64,000 bases of DNA from Micromonospora alfalfae (lineage in GTDB: Bacteria; Actinomycetota; Actinomycetes; Mycobacteriales; Micromonosporaceae): the NCBI RefSeq assembly GCF_022230925.1, contig NZ_JAKKFH010000032.1:124001-188000 (forward strand). Direction: 5' to 3'. The notes under the pieces are model-generated. The model was not told the origin of the DNA. It ran no database searches and saw nothing but the letters and a program-made list of their open reading frames with translations. Shown piece after piece: positions 1 through 8,225 of this stretch. The first letter of the stretch is position 1; the number at the start of each line of letters is the position of its first letter. The translations under genes and the position numbers were made by a program.

Positions 1-744
1 GGAGGCGCGCTCCGCGGCGTCGGCATCGGGATTCCCGGTCCGGTGCAGCACTCCACCGGACGGATCGTCAGCCCATCGCGGATGCCCGGCTGGAACGGCT
101 TCGACGTTGCCGCGTTCTGCGCCGGCCGTGTCGACGTGCCGGTCATCGTGGACAACGACGCCAACCTGATGGCGCTCGGCGCGCACCGCACCGCGCATTC
201 CGAGTTGGACCACGCCGTCTACATCAAGGCTGGCACCGGAATCGGCTCCGGTGTGATCGCCAGTGGACGGTTGCACCGGGGCGCGCAGGGATCGGCCGGG
301 GACATCAGCCACTGTCGGGTGGTGGCCGATCCCGCGCCACCGTGCACCTGCGGCAACGCCGGTTGCCTGGAGGCGGTGGCCAGCGGCGCCGCACTGGTCA
401 CCGCGCTCCGGGAGCAGGGTGTGCCGGTCTCCGACCTGACCGGTGTGATCCGCCTGATCGACGACGGTGACCGGCAGGCCACCGCCCTCGCCCGGCAGGC
501 CGGCCGCGCCGTCGGCGAGATCCTGGCCGTGGTGGTCAACTTCTTCAACCCGCAGGTGGTGGCGATCGGTGGTCGGCTCGCCGACTGCGAGCCCCTGCTG
601 GCCAGCATGCGGGCCACCCTCTACGAGCGGTGCCTCCCACTGGCCACCCAGACCCTGCTCATCGAACGCGTGGCCGCCGGCCAGGACGTCGGCATCACCG
701 GTGCCGCCCACCTGGTGATCGACCACGTCGTAGCGGCCGCCTGA
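1..744 (+). CDS. ROK-family sugar kinase or repressor, C-terminal part (5' end outside window)
   Basis: The reading frame is open from the first base, so the N-terminus, including any helix-turn-helix domain, lies upstream of the window. What is visible is the ROK kinase fold: a GIPGPV segment at the left edge, the catalytic-Asp region VDNDANL, a phosphate-binding GTGIGSGVI, and the family zinc site CTCGNAGCLEA. The end is DVGITGAAHLVIDH, usual for the family. ROK proteins are either sugar kinases or NagC/XylR-type repressors. Without the N-terminus the two cannot be separated, so substrate and role are left open. It ends 122 bp before the next gene, which has its own ribosome-binding site. 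Confidence 0.85.
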   Translation, partial: GGALRGVGIGIPGPVQHSTGRIVSPSRMPGWNGFDVAAFCAGRVDVPVIVDNDANLMALGAHRTAHSELDHAVYIKAGTGIGSGVIASGRLHRGAQGSAGDISHCRVVADPAPPCTCGNAGCLEAVASGAALVTALREQGVPVSDLTGVIRLIDDGDRQATALARQAGRAVGEILAVVVNFFNPQVVAIGGRLADCEPLLASMRATLYERCLPLATQTLLIERVAAGQDVGITGAAHLVIDHVVAAA

Positions 745-866
745 CCTCGCTCAAACCGACTGCGACGATCACGTAGGGCAGTTTTCTACTGACAATTTCC
801 TTACCCGCAGTCACGTAGCCTCCCGGTGTTCCTCACTTCACCGTGATCGCTCCTGGAGGTTTCGAC

Positions 867-1694
867 GTGCGGATCAGCCGACAGTTGCTCGTGCCGATCT
901 CGTTGGCAGCGGTGCTGACGACCGCCGCCTGTGGCCTGTCCACACCGGCGTCCGGGCAGGCCGAAGTCCCACGCCCCGGCCCGATTGCGCAGAGCTCAGC
1001 TCCGAGCCGCAGCGATACGCCGACCTCCAGCCCGACTCCGGAGATCCCGACCGACGCGCAGATCCCCACCAGGGCAGGCGGCACCTTCACCACCGCCAGC
1101 GGCAACGGTCGCGTGATAGGCAAGGGCAAGAAGCGGGTGCGCTACAGCGTCTCGGTGGAGAAGGGCATCAAATGGGGTGACATCCCCGCCTGGAAACCGG
1201 ACCGGTTCGCCGCGAGCATCGAGCAGGTGTTGGCGGCCCCGAACGGGTGGGCCACGTCGGCACAGCACCCGGTCACCAACGCGGCGGTGAACCTGACCCG
1301 GGCGTCGTGGTCCTTCCAGCGGGTCGGCACCTCCACCGTCGACGTCGACGTGCGGCTCGCGACGCCGAGGACGGTGGACAGGCTCTGCGGCGCGAGCGGC
1401 GTCGACACCGAGGGCGTCTACTCCTGCAAGTACGGCAAGACAATCATGATCAACCTGCGGCGGTGGCTCCAGGGCTCACCGGGATACCCGGTCAGCATCG
1501 ACGAGTACCACGCCGGCGTGATCAATCACGAGTTCGGTCACTTCCTCGGCTTCGCCCACATGAAGTGCGGCGGTCGCGGCAAGCCGGCCCCGGTCATGAT
1601 GACGCAGACGATGGGCCTGAGCGGGTGCGTGCCGAACGTCAGCCCGTTCGTCGGCAACGGACAGTTCGTCAGCGGACCGTGGGCGCCATCCTGA
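867..1694 (+). CDS. DUF3152 lipoprotein, metzincin-like zinc protease
   Basis: A 275-aa exported protein. The GTG at 867 is chosen because GGAGG ends 7 bases upstream; an in-frame GTG at 843 has none. The N-terminus is a lipoprotein signal with lipobox LTTAAC, followed by a Pro/Ser/Thr-rich linker. At about residue 221 lies HEFGHFLGFAH, which fits the metzincin zinc motif HExxHxxGxxH, and PVMMTQ follows about 15 residues later and could be the Met-turn. This C-terminal arrangement is typical of the actinobacterial DUF3152 family, whose substrates are not known to me. Predicted to be membrane-anchored outside the cell and proteolytic; the function is inferred from the motif. Confidence 0.85.
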   Translation: MRISRQLLVPISLAAVLTTAACGLSTPASGQAEVPRPGPIAQSSAPSRSDTPTSSPTPEIPTDAQIPTRAGGTFTTASGNGRVIGKGKKRVRYSVSVEKGIKWGDIPAWKPDRFAASIEQVLAAPNGWATSAQHPVTNAAVNLTRASWSFQRVGTSTVDVDVRLATPRTVDRLCGASGVDTEGVYSCKYGKTIMINLRRWLQGSPGYPVSIDEYHAGVINHEFGHFLGFAHMKCGGRGKPAPVMMTQTMGLSGCVPNVSPFVGNGQFVSGPWAPS

Positions 1695-1709
1695 CTTGGC
1701 TTCTCTGTC

Positions 1710-2180
1710 TCAACGAAGCGCAGCAATTATGTGCCCGACGGAGGTAGGCGGATTGCCATCCGGGGGCGGGTCGAGTCGATCAGCCCGCTGACAGGCGTCC
1801 TCAACCCGGTCGCGGAAGTTGCCGAAGTCAAGCCTGGTCTTGTCCCAAGCGGGGTCGTGCTCCCGCAGCAGGTCGCGGGCTCGCTTGGCGTTGTCCACAA
1901 AACGGGTGCAGTTGCCGTAGTGGAGCAGGAGCCACACCTCGAAGCAGGGATTGGACCAGGCCAGATTGACATCGGCGTCTACAGCTTCGCGGGACGCCGG
2001 CTCGGTGGCGAAGTCATCGACGTCGCAGACGGCCCACGCTTCGTCGAAGTCGTCGCGCTGGCGGCGCCGCGCCGCACCTCGTACCACGTTGACCGGCGAG
2101 CCGCGTTCTGCCACTACGACCACCCGAGGACGCACCCACGCCTCCTGCTTGAGACTGCTGCTGGCGGCGCTTTTGGTCAC
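1710..2180 (-). pseudogene. RloB-like gene, internally shortened
   Basis: Reading from the GTG at 2180 gives 156 aa. The second half matches the RloB domain: DEAWAVCDVDDF, then LAWSNPCFEVWLLLHY, then an NPPTSVGHI tail. The first half has the opening strand RPRVVVVAE but jumps straight to PVNVVRGA, so about 30 residues that normally carry the conserved TEPxY segment appear to be missing. RloB proteins are usually about 200 aa and partnered by the ATPase RloA. No RloA gene is visible here. The frame can be extended upstream to 2345, but that part does not look like RloB. I read this as a deletion remnant of a defence-type gene; a functional short variant is possible. Confidence 0.6.
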
Positions 2181-2502
2181 GGGGTGTCGGCCGCGCTGGA
2201 TGAGCCGGAGCGGGTGCCCGAGTGGGGAAACCGGCTCCGGGCGCTCGCCCTCGCCCCGGCGGAGCGCGATCAGGTGCGCGAAGCCGTCGCCGATCCGAGC
2301 GCCCTCGACTCCTGGCTGCCCGACGCCCCCGGCCGTCCCCCACACTGAGTCCGTCAGCTGCGTCGTGCGGGCGGAATCGACGAGCGCCTGCCTTATTGCT
2401 TACAGAACACGGACGGGCCAGCGGGTGACGCGTAGCGTCTTGGGACGAAGCTGCGGAAACAATTCCCGTCGACCTCAGCGACCCCAGTGAAACGGAGACC
2501 CC

Positions 2503-3789
2503 GTGCCCTTCGAAAAGGGTTGGACCGCCCACCCTCAACCATTCGCGTTGAACGGCGCGCCGCTGAAGAAGTACGACGAGATCCCGACCTATGCGGCGGG
2601 CGACACCGACCAGGTCGGCGCACGACTAACCGAACAGATCGACTACCTGATGCCAGTCATCATGAGCAGCACCGGTGTCGACGATGCGGTGTGGGAGACG
2701 GCCCCTGACGGTCAGGCACTTGTGCTCGCGCTGGCACCCGGTGAGGTACGGGTGTGGGCCGCCCGCGAGTTCCTGCGGGACGGTGCCTACCGGGTAACCG
2801 AACTGGAAATCGAACTCCTTGCGGAACAGTCGCGGCAGCAACTTCTCAAAACGTTCTGGGCCGGGAAGCGTAAGCACTACGCGGAACTCGCCGAGATCGT
2901 GTTGAAGACGGAGATCAACGGCACCACCGTGACAGCTGCGCCTGACGTGGTCACTGTCCCGGCGGGCCGGTACACCAAGCAGATCGTCGTCGACGGCGAG
3001 ACCTGGCAGGATCAACTCGCGCCCTTCTCCATCCTGCTGCCCATCGACGACGTGCTCGTCTCCGTCTCCCCCGACGACGTCGAAGGCGTCGACGACTCGC
3101 ATGTGGTCGCGGCTCAGGAAGAGGGCAGGGCGACCCGCTTGCCGGCCGCCACAGTCAGGGCCCGCTTCGCCACCACCGCCACGATCGTCAGGCCCTACGT
3201 CCCTGCCTCCGACTGGCTCACCGACACGCAACTCCACTATCCGACACCGACTCAGATGGGGGCGGTATTCGTGCTTCGCCGGATGCCGGCCGACGAGGGC
3301 GAGATCGAGCAGACACGCCAGAACGACCCCGAACTCTTCCAACAGGGATTGACAAGTCCCGGAGTGCGGCTCGACGATCACATCTACGTACGCATCGACC
3401 ATCTCGGCACCGGCACCGAGTACCACGAGGCCATGCACAAGCTTTCCCATCGCACGTTCCGGGCCGTCATGGGCTGGGACTTCAATGAGGGAGCCACCGA
3501 GTACTTCACCCGGCTACTGCTGGCGGAGTCGGAGGACGTCGTCCGCAACGACGCGCAGTACGCCAGCCAACGGTCGGGAGTCGAGTTTCTGATCGACCGT
3601 GGACTGATCACCAGCCAGGACCTGGCGACCGCATACTTCCGTGGCCTGCTGGAGCCGCTGTTCCGCAAGGTACGAGAGGCCACCCGGGGTACTAAGTTGG
3701 TGAGCCTCCAGGCGTACGCACATGCCCTCGGCCCGAGGTCCTACGATGCACAGAGCTTCCTCGGCCAGGTGCTCGATCGGGGGGTCTGA
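2503..3789 (+). CDS. unrecognised cytoplasmic protein with HExxH zinc-protease motif
   Basis: A 428-aa protein with no signal peptide or membrane segment. The GTG at 2503 has a purine-rich ACGGAG about 7 bases upstream. HEAMH lies at residues 308-312, followed by NEGATEYFTR with its Glu at about 329, which matches the HExxH...E arrangement of gluzincin metallopeptidases. The N-terminal 250 residues show no motif I recognise. The gene stands alone, with a decayed RloB-like gene on one side and a small membrane protein on the other strand. Because it lacks export signals, it could be an intracellular protease or the catalytic part of a toxin or effector; this is inference only. Confidence 0.75.
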   Translation: MPFEKGWTAHPQPFALNGAPLKKYDEIPTYAAGDTDQVGARLTEQIDYLMPVIMSSTGVDDAVWETAPDGQALVLALAPGEVRVWAAREFLRDGAYRVTELEIELLAEQSRQQLLKTFWAGKRKHYAELAEIVLKTEINGTTVTAAPDVVTVPAGRYTKQIVVDGETWQDQLAPFSILLPIDDVLVSVSPDDVEGVDDSHVVAAQEEGRATRLPAATVRARFATTATIVRPYVPASDWLTDTQLHYPTPTQMGAVFVLRRMPADEGEIEQTRQNDPELFQQGLTSPGVRLDDHIYVRIDHLGTGTEYHEAMHKLSHRTFRAVMGWDFNEGATEYFTRLLLAESEDVVRNDAQYASQRSGVEFLIDRGLITSQDLATAYFRGLLEPLFRKVREATRGTKLVSLQAYAHALGPRSYDAQSFLGQVLDRGV

Positions 3790-3873
3790 GGCAGGCCCTG
3801 GCCATCGCGCACAAGTCAAGGCCGCAACCGGCGTCTCCACGGGTTGCGGGCTTGATCGTTTCTATTGGTTGAC

Positions 3874-4215
3874 CTAACCGGTAATGAGCGGCCAGGCATA
3901 GGCCAGCAGGGCGCACGCCGCTCCGAGCAGGGCGAGCGAGATTCCCCGAGTGGGGACCGGCAACGAGGCGAGCACGAGCAGGATGACCGCGACGACATAG
4001 AGGAACGCCTGCACCGACATGGCAGTCGGCAGCCTCACGGAGGGCCTTCCGGGACTGCTTCGCCTCGCCTCGCCGCGTTCGCTGTCGTGCAGGGCTGCGA
4101 TTGCCAAAGCGGTCGCGTCGGCGAGCTTGGCGTTGGCCTTCTCGATGCTCATCCGAGCGTTGTCGAGTGCTTGATCGCCCTTCCGGATCGTCACCTTGAC
4201 ATTGCCGATGGTCAC
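3874..4215 (-). CDS. small two-helix membrane protein
   Basis: A 113-aa protein. Residues 1-45 are polar and rich in Ala, Lys and Asp and could form an amphipathic helix. Residues about 66-85 (VQAFLYVVAVILLVLASLPV) and 90-110 are hydrophobic and look like two transmembrane helices joined by a short turn. The family is not recognised. No Shine-Dalgarno sequence precedes the GTG at 4215, but TAACGT lies 6 bases upstream on the coding strand, consistent with a leaderless transcript. The orientation is the same as the DUF397/regulator pair that follows upstream, but a 90-bp gap separates them. Confidence 0.6.
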   Translation of the reverse strand: MTIGNVKVTIRKGDQALDNARMSIEKANAKLADATALAIAALHDSERGEARRSSPGRPSVRLPTAMSVQAFLYVVAVILLVLASLPVPTRGISLALLGAACALLAYAWPLITG

Positions 4216-4304
4216 TGCCGCACGTTAACCGAACTCGGTCGTCGAGCGCAGCCCCCGCGGCGGGTGGGTGTCCCAGGAGACTCCGAGACACCCACCGAAA
4301 AGCC

Positions 4305-4499
4305 TCAGCGGGAGAAGTGGGTCGAGCGCACGAAGCTTGCCCAGGCGGTGGGGGAGAAGGTGAGGGCTGGGCCGTGCGGGTCTTTGCTGTCGCGTACGGC
4401 GACGATGCCGGGCAGGTTGTCGGCAACCTCGACACATTCGCCGCCGTTGCTGCCACTGCGGGTGCTCTTGCGCCAGTGGGCGCCGGTCAAATCAACCAC
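4305..4499 (-). CDS. DUF397 protein, partner of the adjacent regulator
   Basis: A 64-aa protein with the DUF397 signature: WRKSTRSGSNGGECVEVA near the start, then VAVRDSKDP, then a W/F-containing end (FSPTAWASFV). The GTG at 4499 is preceded by GGGAGG 8 bases upstream and overlaps the last 8 bases of the upstream helix-turn-helix gene, so the two are translationally coupled. In streptomycetes such pairs (BldB/WhiJ-type systems) act in developmental control, with the small protein modulating its cognate regulator. A second pair of the same kind is at 55.7-56.8 kb. Confidence 0.9.
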   Translation of the reverse strand: MVDLTGAHWRKSTRSGSNGGECVEVADNLPGIVAVRDSKDPHGPALTFSPTAWASFVRSTHFSR

Positions 4500-5373
4500 G
4501 ATGGACCTCCCCGATGATCTTGTTGATCAGGTGCCTTGATTGTCCTTCATCGAGGGCAAGCTGATCCAGGCTTGACCAGACCTGCTCGTAGGCGGCGAAC
4601 TCCTCAGGACGATCAAGATAGAGAGCGCCTGTCCAGGACTCGCAGTAGATCACCGAAGGCTCTGCTTGGGCCCGGTTGCCCAACGGGAAGTCGAGCATCA
4701 CGAAGGATCCCGCCTCGACCCCACGGTGCAGGCCGGCAGTGAGCGGGAGGATTCGGATCGAGTTGGTTGCTGTGTCCCCCAACATCAGCAAGTGATTGAG
4801 CTGATCCGTCATGGTTTCGGGGCTGCCGACTGTCCGCAGGAGGGCAGCTTCGGAGAGGATCACGTCCAGCTTCGGAGGTGGAGGTAGGCGGCGTCTCAGC
4901 AGGGCTTGACGTTGCAGGCGGACCTGCACCAGGCACTCCCTCTCTTCGTCGCTCACCTCCGCTCGGTGTTGGTAGACGCCCAGTGCGTAACCCCGATGTT
5001 GTAGGAGACCCGGAACCATTGCTTCGTTGAAGAAGCGCAGATGGGACGCGGCGGATTCGAGGCCCACGTACAGCTCGAACCATTCCGGGACGGCATCGCC
5101 GTACGCGTGCCACCAGCCCTTCGCTTTCGTCTCGCCGGCTAGAGAGGTCAGCGCCCGGGTCAGCTCGGCCGTTGCCCCGTACAGCTCGCACATCGCGCGA
5201 ACGTCGACGCCGCGCACCGAGCCGAGCCCGCTCTCGATTCGCCACACCTTCTGGCGGCTGCACTCCAGCGCCTCGGCGACCGCGTCGAGGGTCGCCCCCG
5301 CCTCGGTGCGCAGGTCACGTAGCGCCCTGCCGAGCTGGCGTCGGGGCACCGTCGAGCCCATGTCATCGGCCAC
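4492..5373 (-). CDS. XRE-family helix-turn-helix regulator with DUF5753 domain
   Basis: A 293-aa regulator. The GTG at 5373 is used because GGAAGGAG lies 6 bases upstream; an upstream GTG at 5469 would add an unsupported N-terminal tail. Residues about 10-60 form an XRE helix-turn-helix (LGRALRDLRTEAGATLDAVA). The rest is the DUF5753 domain, with VPGLLQHRGYA, RRQAL-type charged repeats and FVMLDFP. Such proteins are very numerous in actinomycetes and bind near their own genes together with a DUF397 partner. Here the partner overlaps the 3' end by 8 bases. The ligand is unknown. Confidence 0.9.
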   Translation of the reverse strand: MADDMGSTVPRRQLGRALRDLRTEAGATLDAVAEALECSRQKVWRIESGLGSVRGVDVRAMCELYGATAELTRALTSLAGETKAKGWWHAYGDAVPEWFELYVGLESAASHLRFFNEAMVPGLLQHRGYALGVYQHRAEVSDEERECLVQVRLQRQALLRRRLPPPPKLDVILSEAALLRTVGSPETMTDQLNHLLMLGDTATNSIRILPLTAGLHRGVEAGSFVMLDFPLGNRAQAEPSVIYCESWTGALYLDRPEEFAAYEQVWSSLDQLALDEGQSRHLINKIIGEVHRG

Positions 5374-5580
5374 CCGGCTCTCCTTCCTGTTGAGTTTTGC
5401 AACATCCCAACAGCCGTTCTGCAACAGGGGAATGTTGCCCAAAAATAGCGGAACAGTGTGAGTCGACATTCATTGCGATGGTGCTTCCGACCTTACAAGA
5501 TTGGTCCGACATCAGCGATGGACGCGCAATTACCGCGCCGGTGATCGTCGATCAAATATGAGGAAGGGTGGTGCTGCTTC

Positions 5581-5874
5581 GTGCGCGCGTTTCTCCGTCA
5601 TCTCCGGGCCGAGCCACCCCGGCCGGCGCCCTATCGGGCGGCCAACTACGTACCCCTGAAGCCCTGGCAGGTCCGTGAGCGCACCTTCACCAGACGCGGC
5701 CGGCGTGGCGTGGACGCCGCAGAGGTCGCCGAGTTCCTCGACCGCGTCGCCCACGATCTGGCCGAGGTGTACGCGGCGTTGGGCAGCAGCCGGCGGGAGA
5801 CCGAGCGGATCAAGGATGCGCTGAAGTGCTGGCAGTCACGGCGGGCCCGCGAGGATCTGGCGGCCCGCCGGTGA
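5581..5874 (+). CDS. DivIVA-domain-like small protein
   Basis: A 97-aa protein whose centre reads RGVDAAEVAEFLDRVAHDL, the hallmark of the DivIVA/Wag31 N-terminal domain, followed by a helical stretch rich in Arg and Glu. It is far shorter than true DivIVA (over 250 aa) and lacks the long coiled coil, so it is unlikely to be the polar growth scaffold; short DivIVA-domain proteins of this type are common in actinomycetes. GTG start at 5581; GAGGAAGG is about 12 bases upstream, a loose spacing. The stop overlaps the next start as GTGA, so it heads a coupled three-gene unit. Confidence 0.7.
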   Translation: MRAFLRHLRAEPPRPAPYRAANYVPLKPWQVRERTFTRRGRRGVDAAEVAEFLDRVAHDLAEVYAALGSSRRETERIKDALKCWQSRRAREDLAARR

Positions 5875-6122
5875 GCGCCCGTTGGGTGGCGCACCTGCCG
5901 TTCACCGCCGCCGACCTGCCGGCCGCCCAGCACTTCGCCGGCACCCTGGCCCGCTCCCTGACCTTCCTCACCGAAGTGGACGCCGGTGAGACCACGGTGT
6001 CCGCCGAGGACGCGCAGGGCGTACGCCATCGGGTGTTCTGCGACCTACCGCTCGACGGCGGTCGGCGGTGCGTGCGACGCGTCGAGCACGACGGCGACTG
6101 CGCGGCCCGGCGGTGTCGGTGA
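5871..6122 (+). CDS. unrecognised 83-aa protein, middle gene of coupled trio
   Basis: An 83-aa protein starting at the GTG that overlaps the previous stop (GTGA, 5871-5874) and ending in a second GTGA overlap with the next gene. It begins ARWVAHLPFTAADLPAA and ends with a short Cys/Arg-rich segment (CVRRVEHDGDCAARRC). It could be a small alpha/beta domain. No known family was recognised. The tight double overlap argues that the three products are made together and may act together. Confidence 0.6.
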   Translation: MSARWVAHLPFTAADLPAAQHFAGTLARSLTFLTEVDAGETTVSAEDAQGVRHRVFCDLPLDGGRRCVRRVEHDGDCAARRCR

Positions 6123-7954
6123 CCGCCGTGCCCGTCGTCGTCTGCCCGGACTGCGACGGGATGACCTTCACGTTGGAACCGTGCCGGTGCACCACCTACG
6201 GCGACCGGTTCCTCGCCGACGCCGACGTGCTCGGGCCGCGCCGGGAGGCGTACCGGAGGTGCGAGCAGTGTCGCGGCGCGGGCAGCGTCGCGTACCCCTG
6301 TTATCGCTGCGGCCGGCGGCGGACGCAGCTCGTGGTCACCGTCGCGAACCTGGACACCGGCGCTGTCGCCTCCCTCCAGGTCGTGCCCGGCGGCCTCGAC
6401 CCCCACCGCGACCCGGCGGGCCACTGGGTGGTCGACCTTTCTTTCCGGGTACGCGAACTCGCCGCCACCGTCGGCGCGGTCCCGGACGAGGCCGACGCGC
6501 CTTCGCTGTGGCTGGACTGGCAGTGGCGGCCCGACCTGCCCGCAGCGCTTCGGTACGAGCTGGAGGCCCACGCCATTCTGCGCGCCGATCACGCTCCCTG
6601 GCGGCTGGTGCTGGGCCGATCCACCGCCCCGACGAGCGTCGACCCGACCGCACGGCTGGCCCGGCTGTGCGCGCTGGCCGACCTGCTGCTGCTCGACCTG
6701 GTCGTCGAGGCCCGCCGGCAGGATGCGATGTTTTGCTGGGCCATCTGGTACGAGGTGCCCGGCTCCCCGGTGCTACTCGGGTCGCCCGGCTGGTGCCGGG
6801 ACCTGCCGGAGGTGTTGGCCTGCACCGACGTGGCCGAGGCGCTCAGCGGCCTTGCCGAGCGCGGCCTGGCCGCTCCCGCCCGGCTGCTGCGCCCCGACTC
6901 GCCGCGCCCACCCGCCGCTTCGGCCGTGGACGTCGACCAACTCGAACGGCGCGTCCTCGCCGACTGCGTCGATGCGGCCGGCGGCGACGAGTTGCCCGGC
7001 GCGCAGGCCCTGTGGCGCAACGGCTGCTGGTGGCACACGACTCTGCGCGCTGGCGAGCCAGTGGAGACCCTCGCGGAGCAGCCCACCGGCCAGGTCGTCC
7101 GCCGTGTGCTGGTGCCGGTCAGCCGCGGCTACGAACCGCCCGACCCGCCCTGGCTGGGTGAACCCGTCGACTGGCAGCGCTGCCCCGACTGCCAACCCCA
7201 CAGCCGGCTACGCGCCTGCGACTGCCGGCTCGGCAATCGCGCGGCCGACCCCGACTGCCCGCACTGCTGCGGCGCCGGCCTGCGCCCATCCGCGCTGCAC
7301 TGCTTCACCTGCGGCGACACCCACCGTCTGCACCGGACGGTGGTGGTCACGATCACCGACCTGCGGCACCGGGTGGTGCACCTGGCCTGGCAGGCCGGTA
7401 CGCCCGAAGTCGCTCCGCTGGTCGCCACCCAACCGGGCGGCAAGCCCGTCGTCCGGCTTCCGGACCGTTACCGGCTCGGCTCCTGGGCCGCCGTGCTAGG
7501 CGCGCGGCCCGACGACCTGGCCGACGCCGATGGCGGGCAGCAGATCAGCAAAGACCTCCGCGACGGTTACGTCACAGTGCCCTGGGTCGGGGCCGACCCG
7601 GTCGGGGAGTACGTGCGTAGCGCGGCGAGGGGTGTGCCGGCTGGCCGGCTGATCGTCGTGGCGACGCCTCCCGACGCGCCGCCGCTGGCCGAGTTGCTGC
7701 GGCTCGCCCTCGGCCTCGACCTGGCCCTCGTGGTGGCCGTGTGCGACCTGCGGCGCAACGCCGCAGACCCACTGCTGGCCGACGGATTGCGCTGGTCGGT
7801 CGAGGTGAAGCCGCTTCACGCACCTGTCCGCCCGGACGACTTCCCCTACCGGCCGAGTCTGGCCGCCGCGCTCTCCTGGTGCGTCGAGTGCCTGACCGAC
7901 GCCGTCGCCGGGGCCGCCCGAACCGACCCGACGGCGCCCATCCCGCTGCCCTGA
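6119..7954 (+). CDS. 611-aa cysteine-rich protein with two zinc-finger-like modules
   Basis: Begins at the GTG overlapping the previous stop. It has two similar cysteine clusters. The first, at about residues 9-75, has CPDC, CRC, then CEQCRGAG and CYRCG. The second, starting at about residue 355, has CPDC, CDC, CPHCCGAG and CFTCG. Each is followed by a beta-rich stretch starting VVTV or VVVTI with a DL/NL turn. The CxxCxGxG pieces resemble DnaJ-type zinc fingers, but no J domain is present. This looks like an internal duplication. Function unknown; it may bind metal or another protein. No membrane segments are seen. The frame reopens directly after its TGA (see 7955-8128). Confidence 0.75.
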   Translation: MTAVPVVVCPDCDGMTFTLEPCRCTTYGDRFLADADVLGPRREAYRRCEQCRGAGSVAYPCYRCGRRRTQLVVTVANLDTGAVASLQVVPGGLDPHRDPAGHWVVDLSFRVRELAATVGAVPDEADAPSLWLDWQWRPDLPAALRYELEAHAILRADHAPWRLVLGRSTAPTSVDPTARLARLCALADLLLLDLVVEARRQDAMFCWAIWYEVPGSPVLLGSPGWCRDLPEVLACTDVAEALSGLAERGLAAPARLLRPDSPRPPAASAVDVDQLERRVLADCVDAAGGDELPGAQALWRNGCWWHTTLRAGEPVETLAEQPTGQVVRRVLVPVSRGYEPPDPPWLGEPVDWQRCPDCQPHSRLRACDCRLGNRAADPDCPHCCGAGLRPSALHCFTCGDTHRLHRTVVVTITDLRHRVVHLAWQAGTPEVAPLVATQPGGKPVVRLPDRYRLGSWAAVLGARPDDLADADGGQQISKDLRDGYVTVPWVGADPVGEYVRSAARGVPAGRLIVVATPPDAPPLAELLRLALGLDLALVVAVCDLRRNAADPLLADGLRWSVEVKPLHAPVRPDDFPYRPSLAAALSWCVECLTDAVAGAARTDPTAPIPLP

Positions 7955-8128
7955 TCCGGGTCGCGTCACGTCGCCGATCCCGAGCCGGAACTGCTACGCC
8001 TGGCGGCCCAGCACGCCGGGCATGTGGTCACCGTTCGCTTCACCCGCGCCGGCTGCACCGTGCACCTGCACGACGACGACGGCGTACGCCTCCTCGCCGA
8101 GGCCCTCGACCTGCGCGACCTCGGCTGA
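7955..8128 (+). other. in-frame open stretch after the stop of the cysteine-rich gene
   Basis: After the TGA at 7952-7954 the same frame stays open for 57 codons to a TGA at 8126-8128. The codons have strong G/C third positions and encode PEPELLRLAAQHAG, VVTVRFTRAGCTVHLHDDDG and LLAEALDLRDLG, which looks like real protein. No ATG or GTG occurs before codon 22 (GTG at about 8024), so it is not an ordinary separate gene. Possible readings are stop-codon readthrough, a C-terminal domain cut off by a recent nonsense change, or a sequence error. Confidence 0.4.
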
Positions 8129-8174
8129 CCCGGAGTCGGCTGTCAGCCAAGCGCGACGAGCGGGCGGACACGGC

Positions 8175-8212
8175 GCTGCCCGGCGGGCGCGTCTTCGCGC
8201 CGGCCGGGCAGC
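8175..8212. terminator. bidirectional hairpin between convergent genes
   Basis: A GC-rich inverted repeat with arms of 17 bases (one mismatch) starting gctgcccggc and ending gccgggcagc, with a tctt loop. It lies between the end of the cysteine-rich gene region and the 3' end of the reverse-strand lipoprotein gene, where it can serve both. No U-tract follows. Confidence 0.5.
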
Positions 8213-8225
8213 CTTGCTGTCCTGA

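Noticed and set aside
1731..2348. Forward 205-codon frame opposite the RloB-like remnant
   Set aside because: Most of it is the mirror of RloB coding sequence. Only the last 40 codons look protein-like, which I mention as a possible relic.
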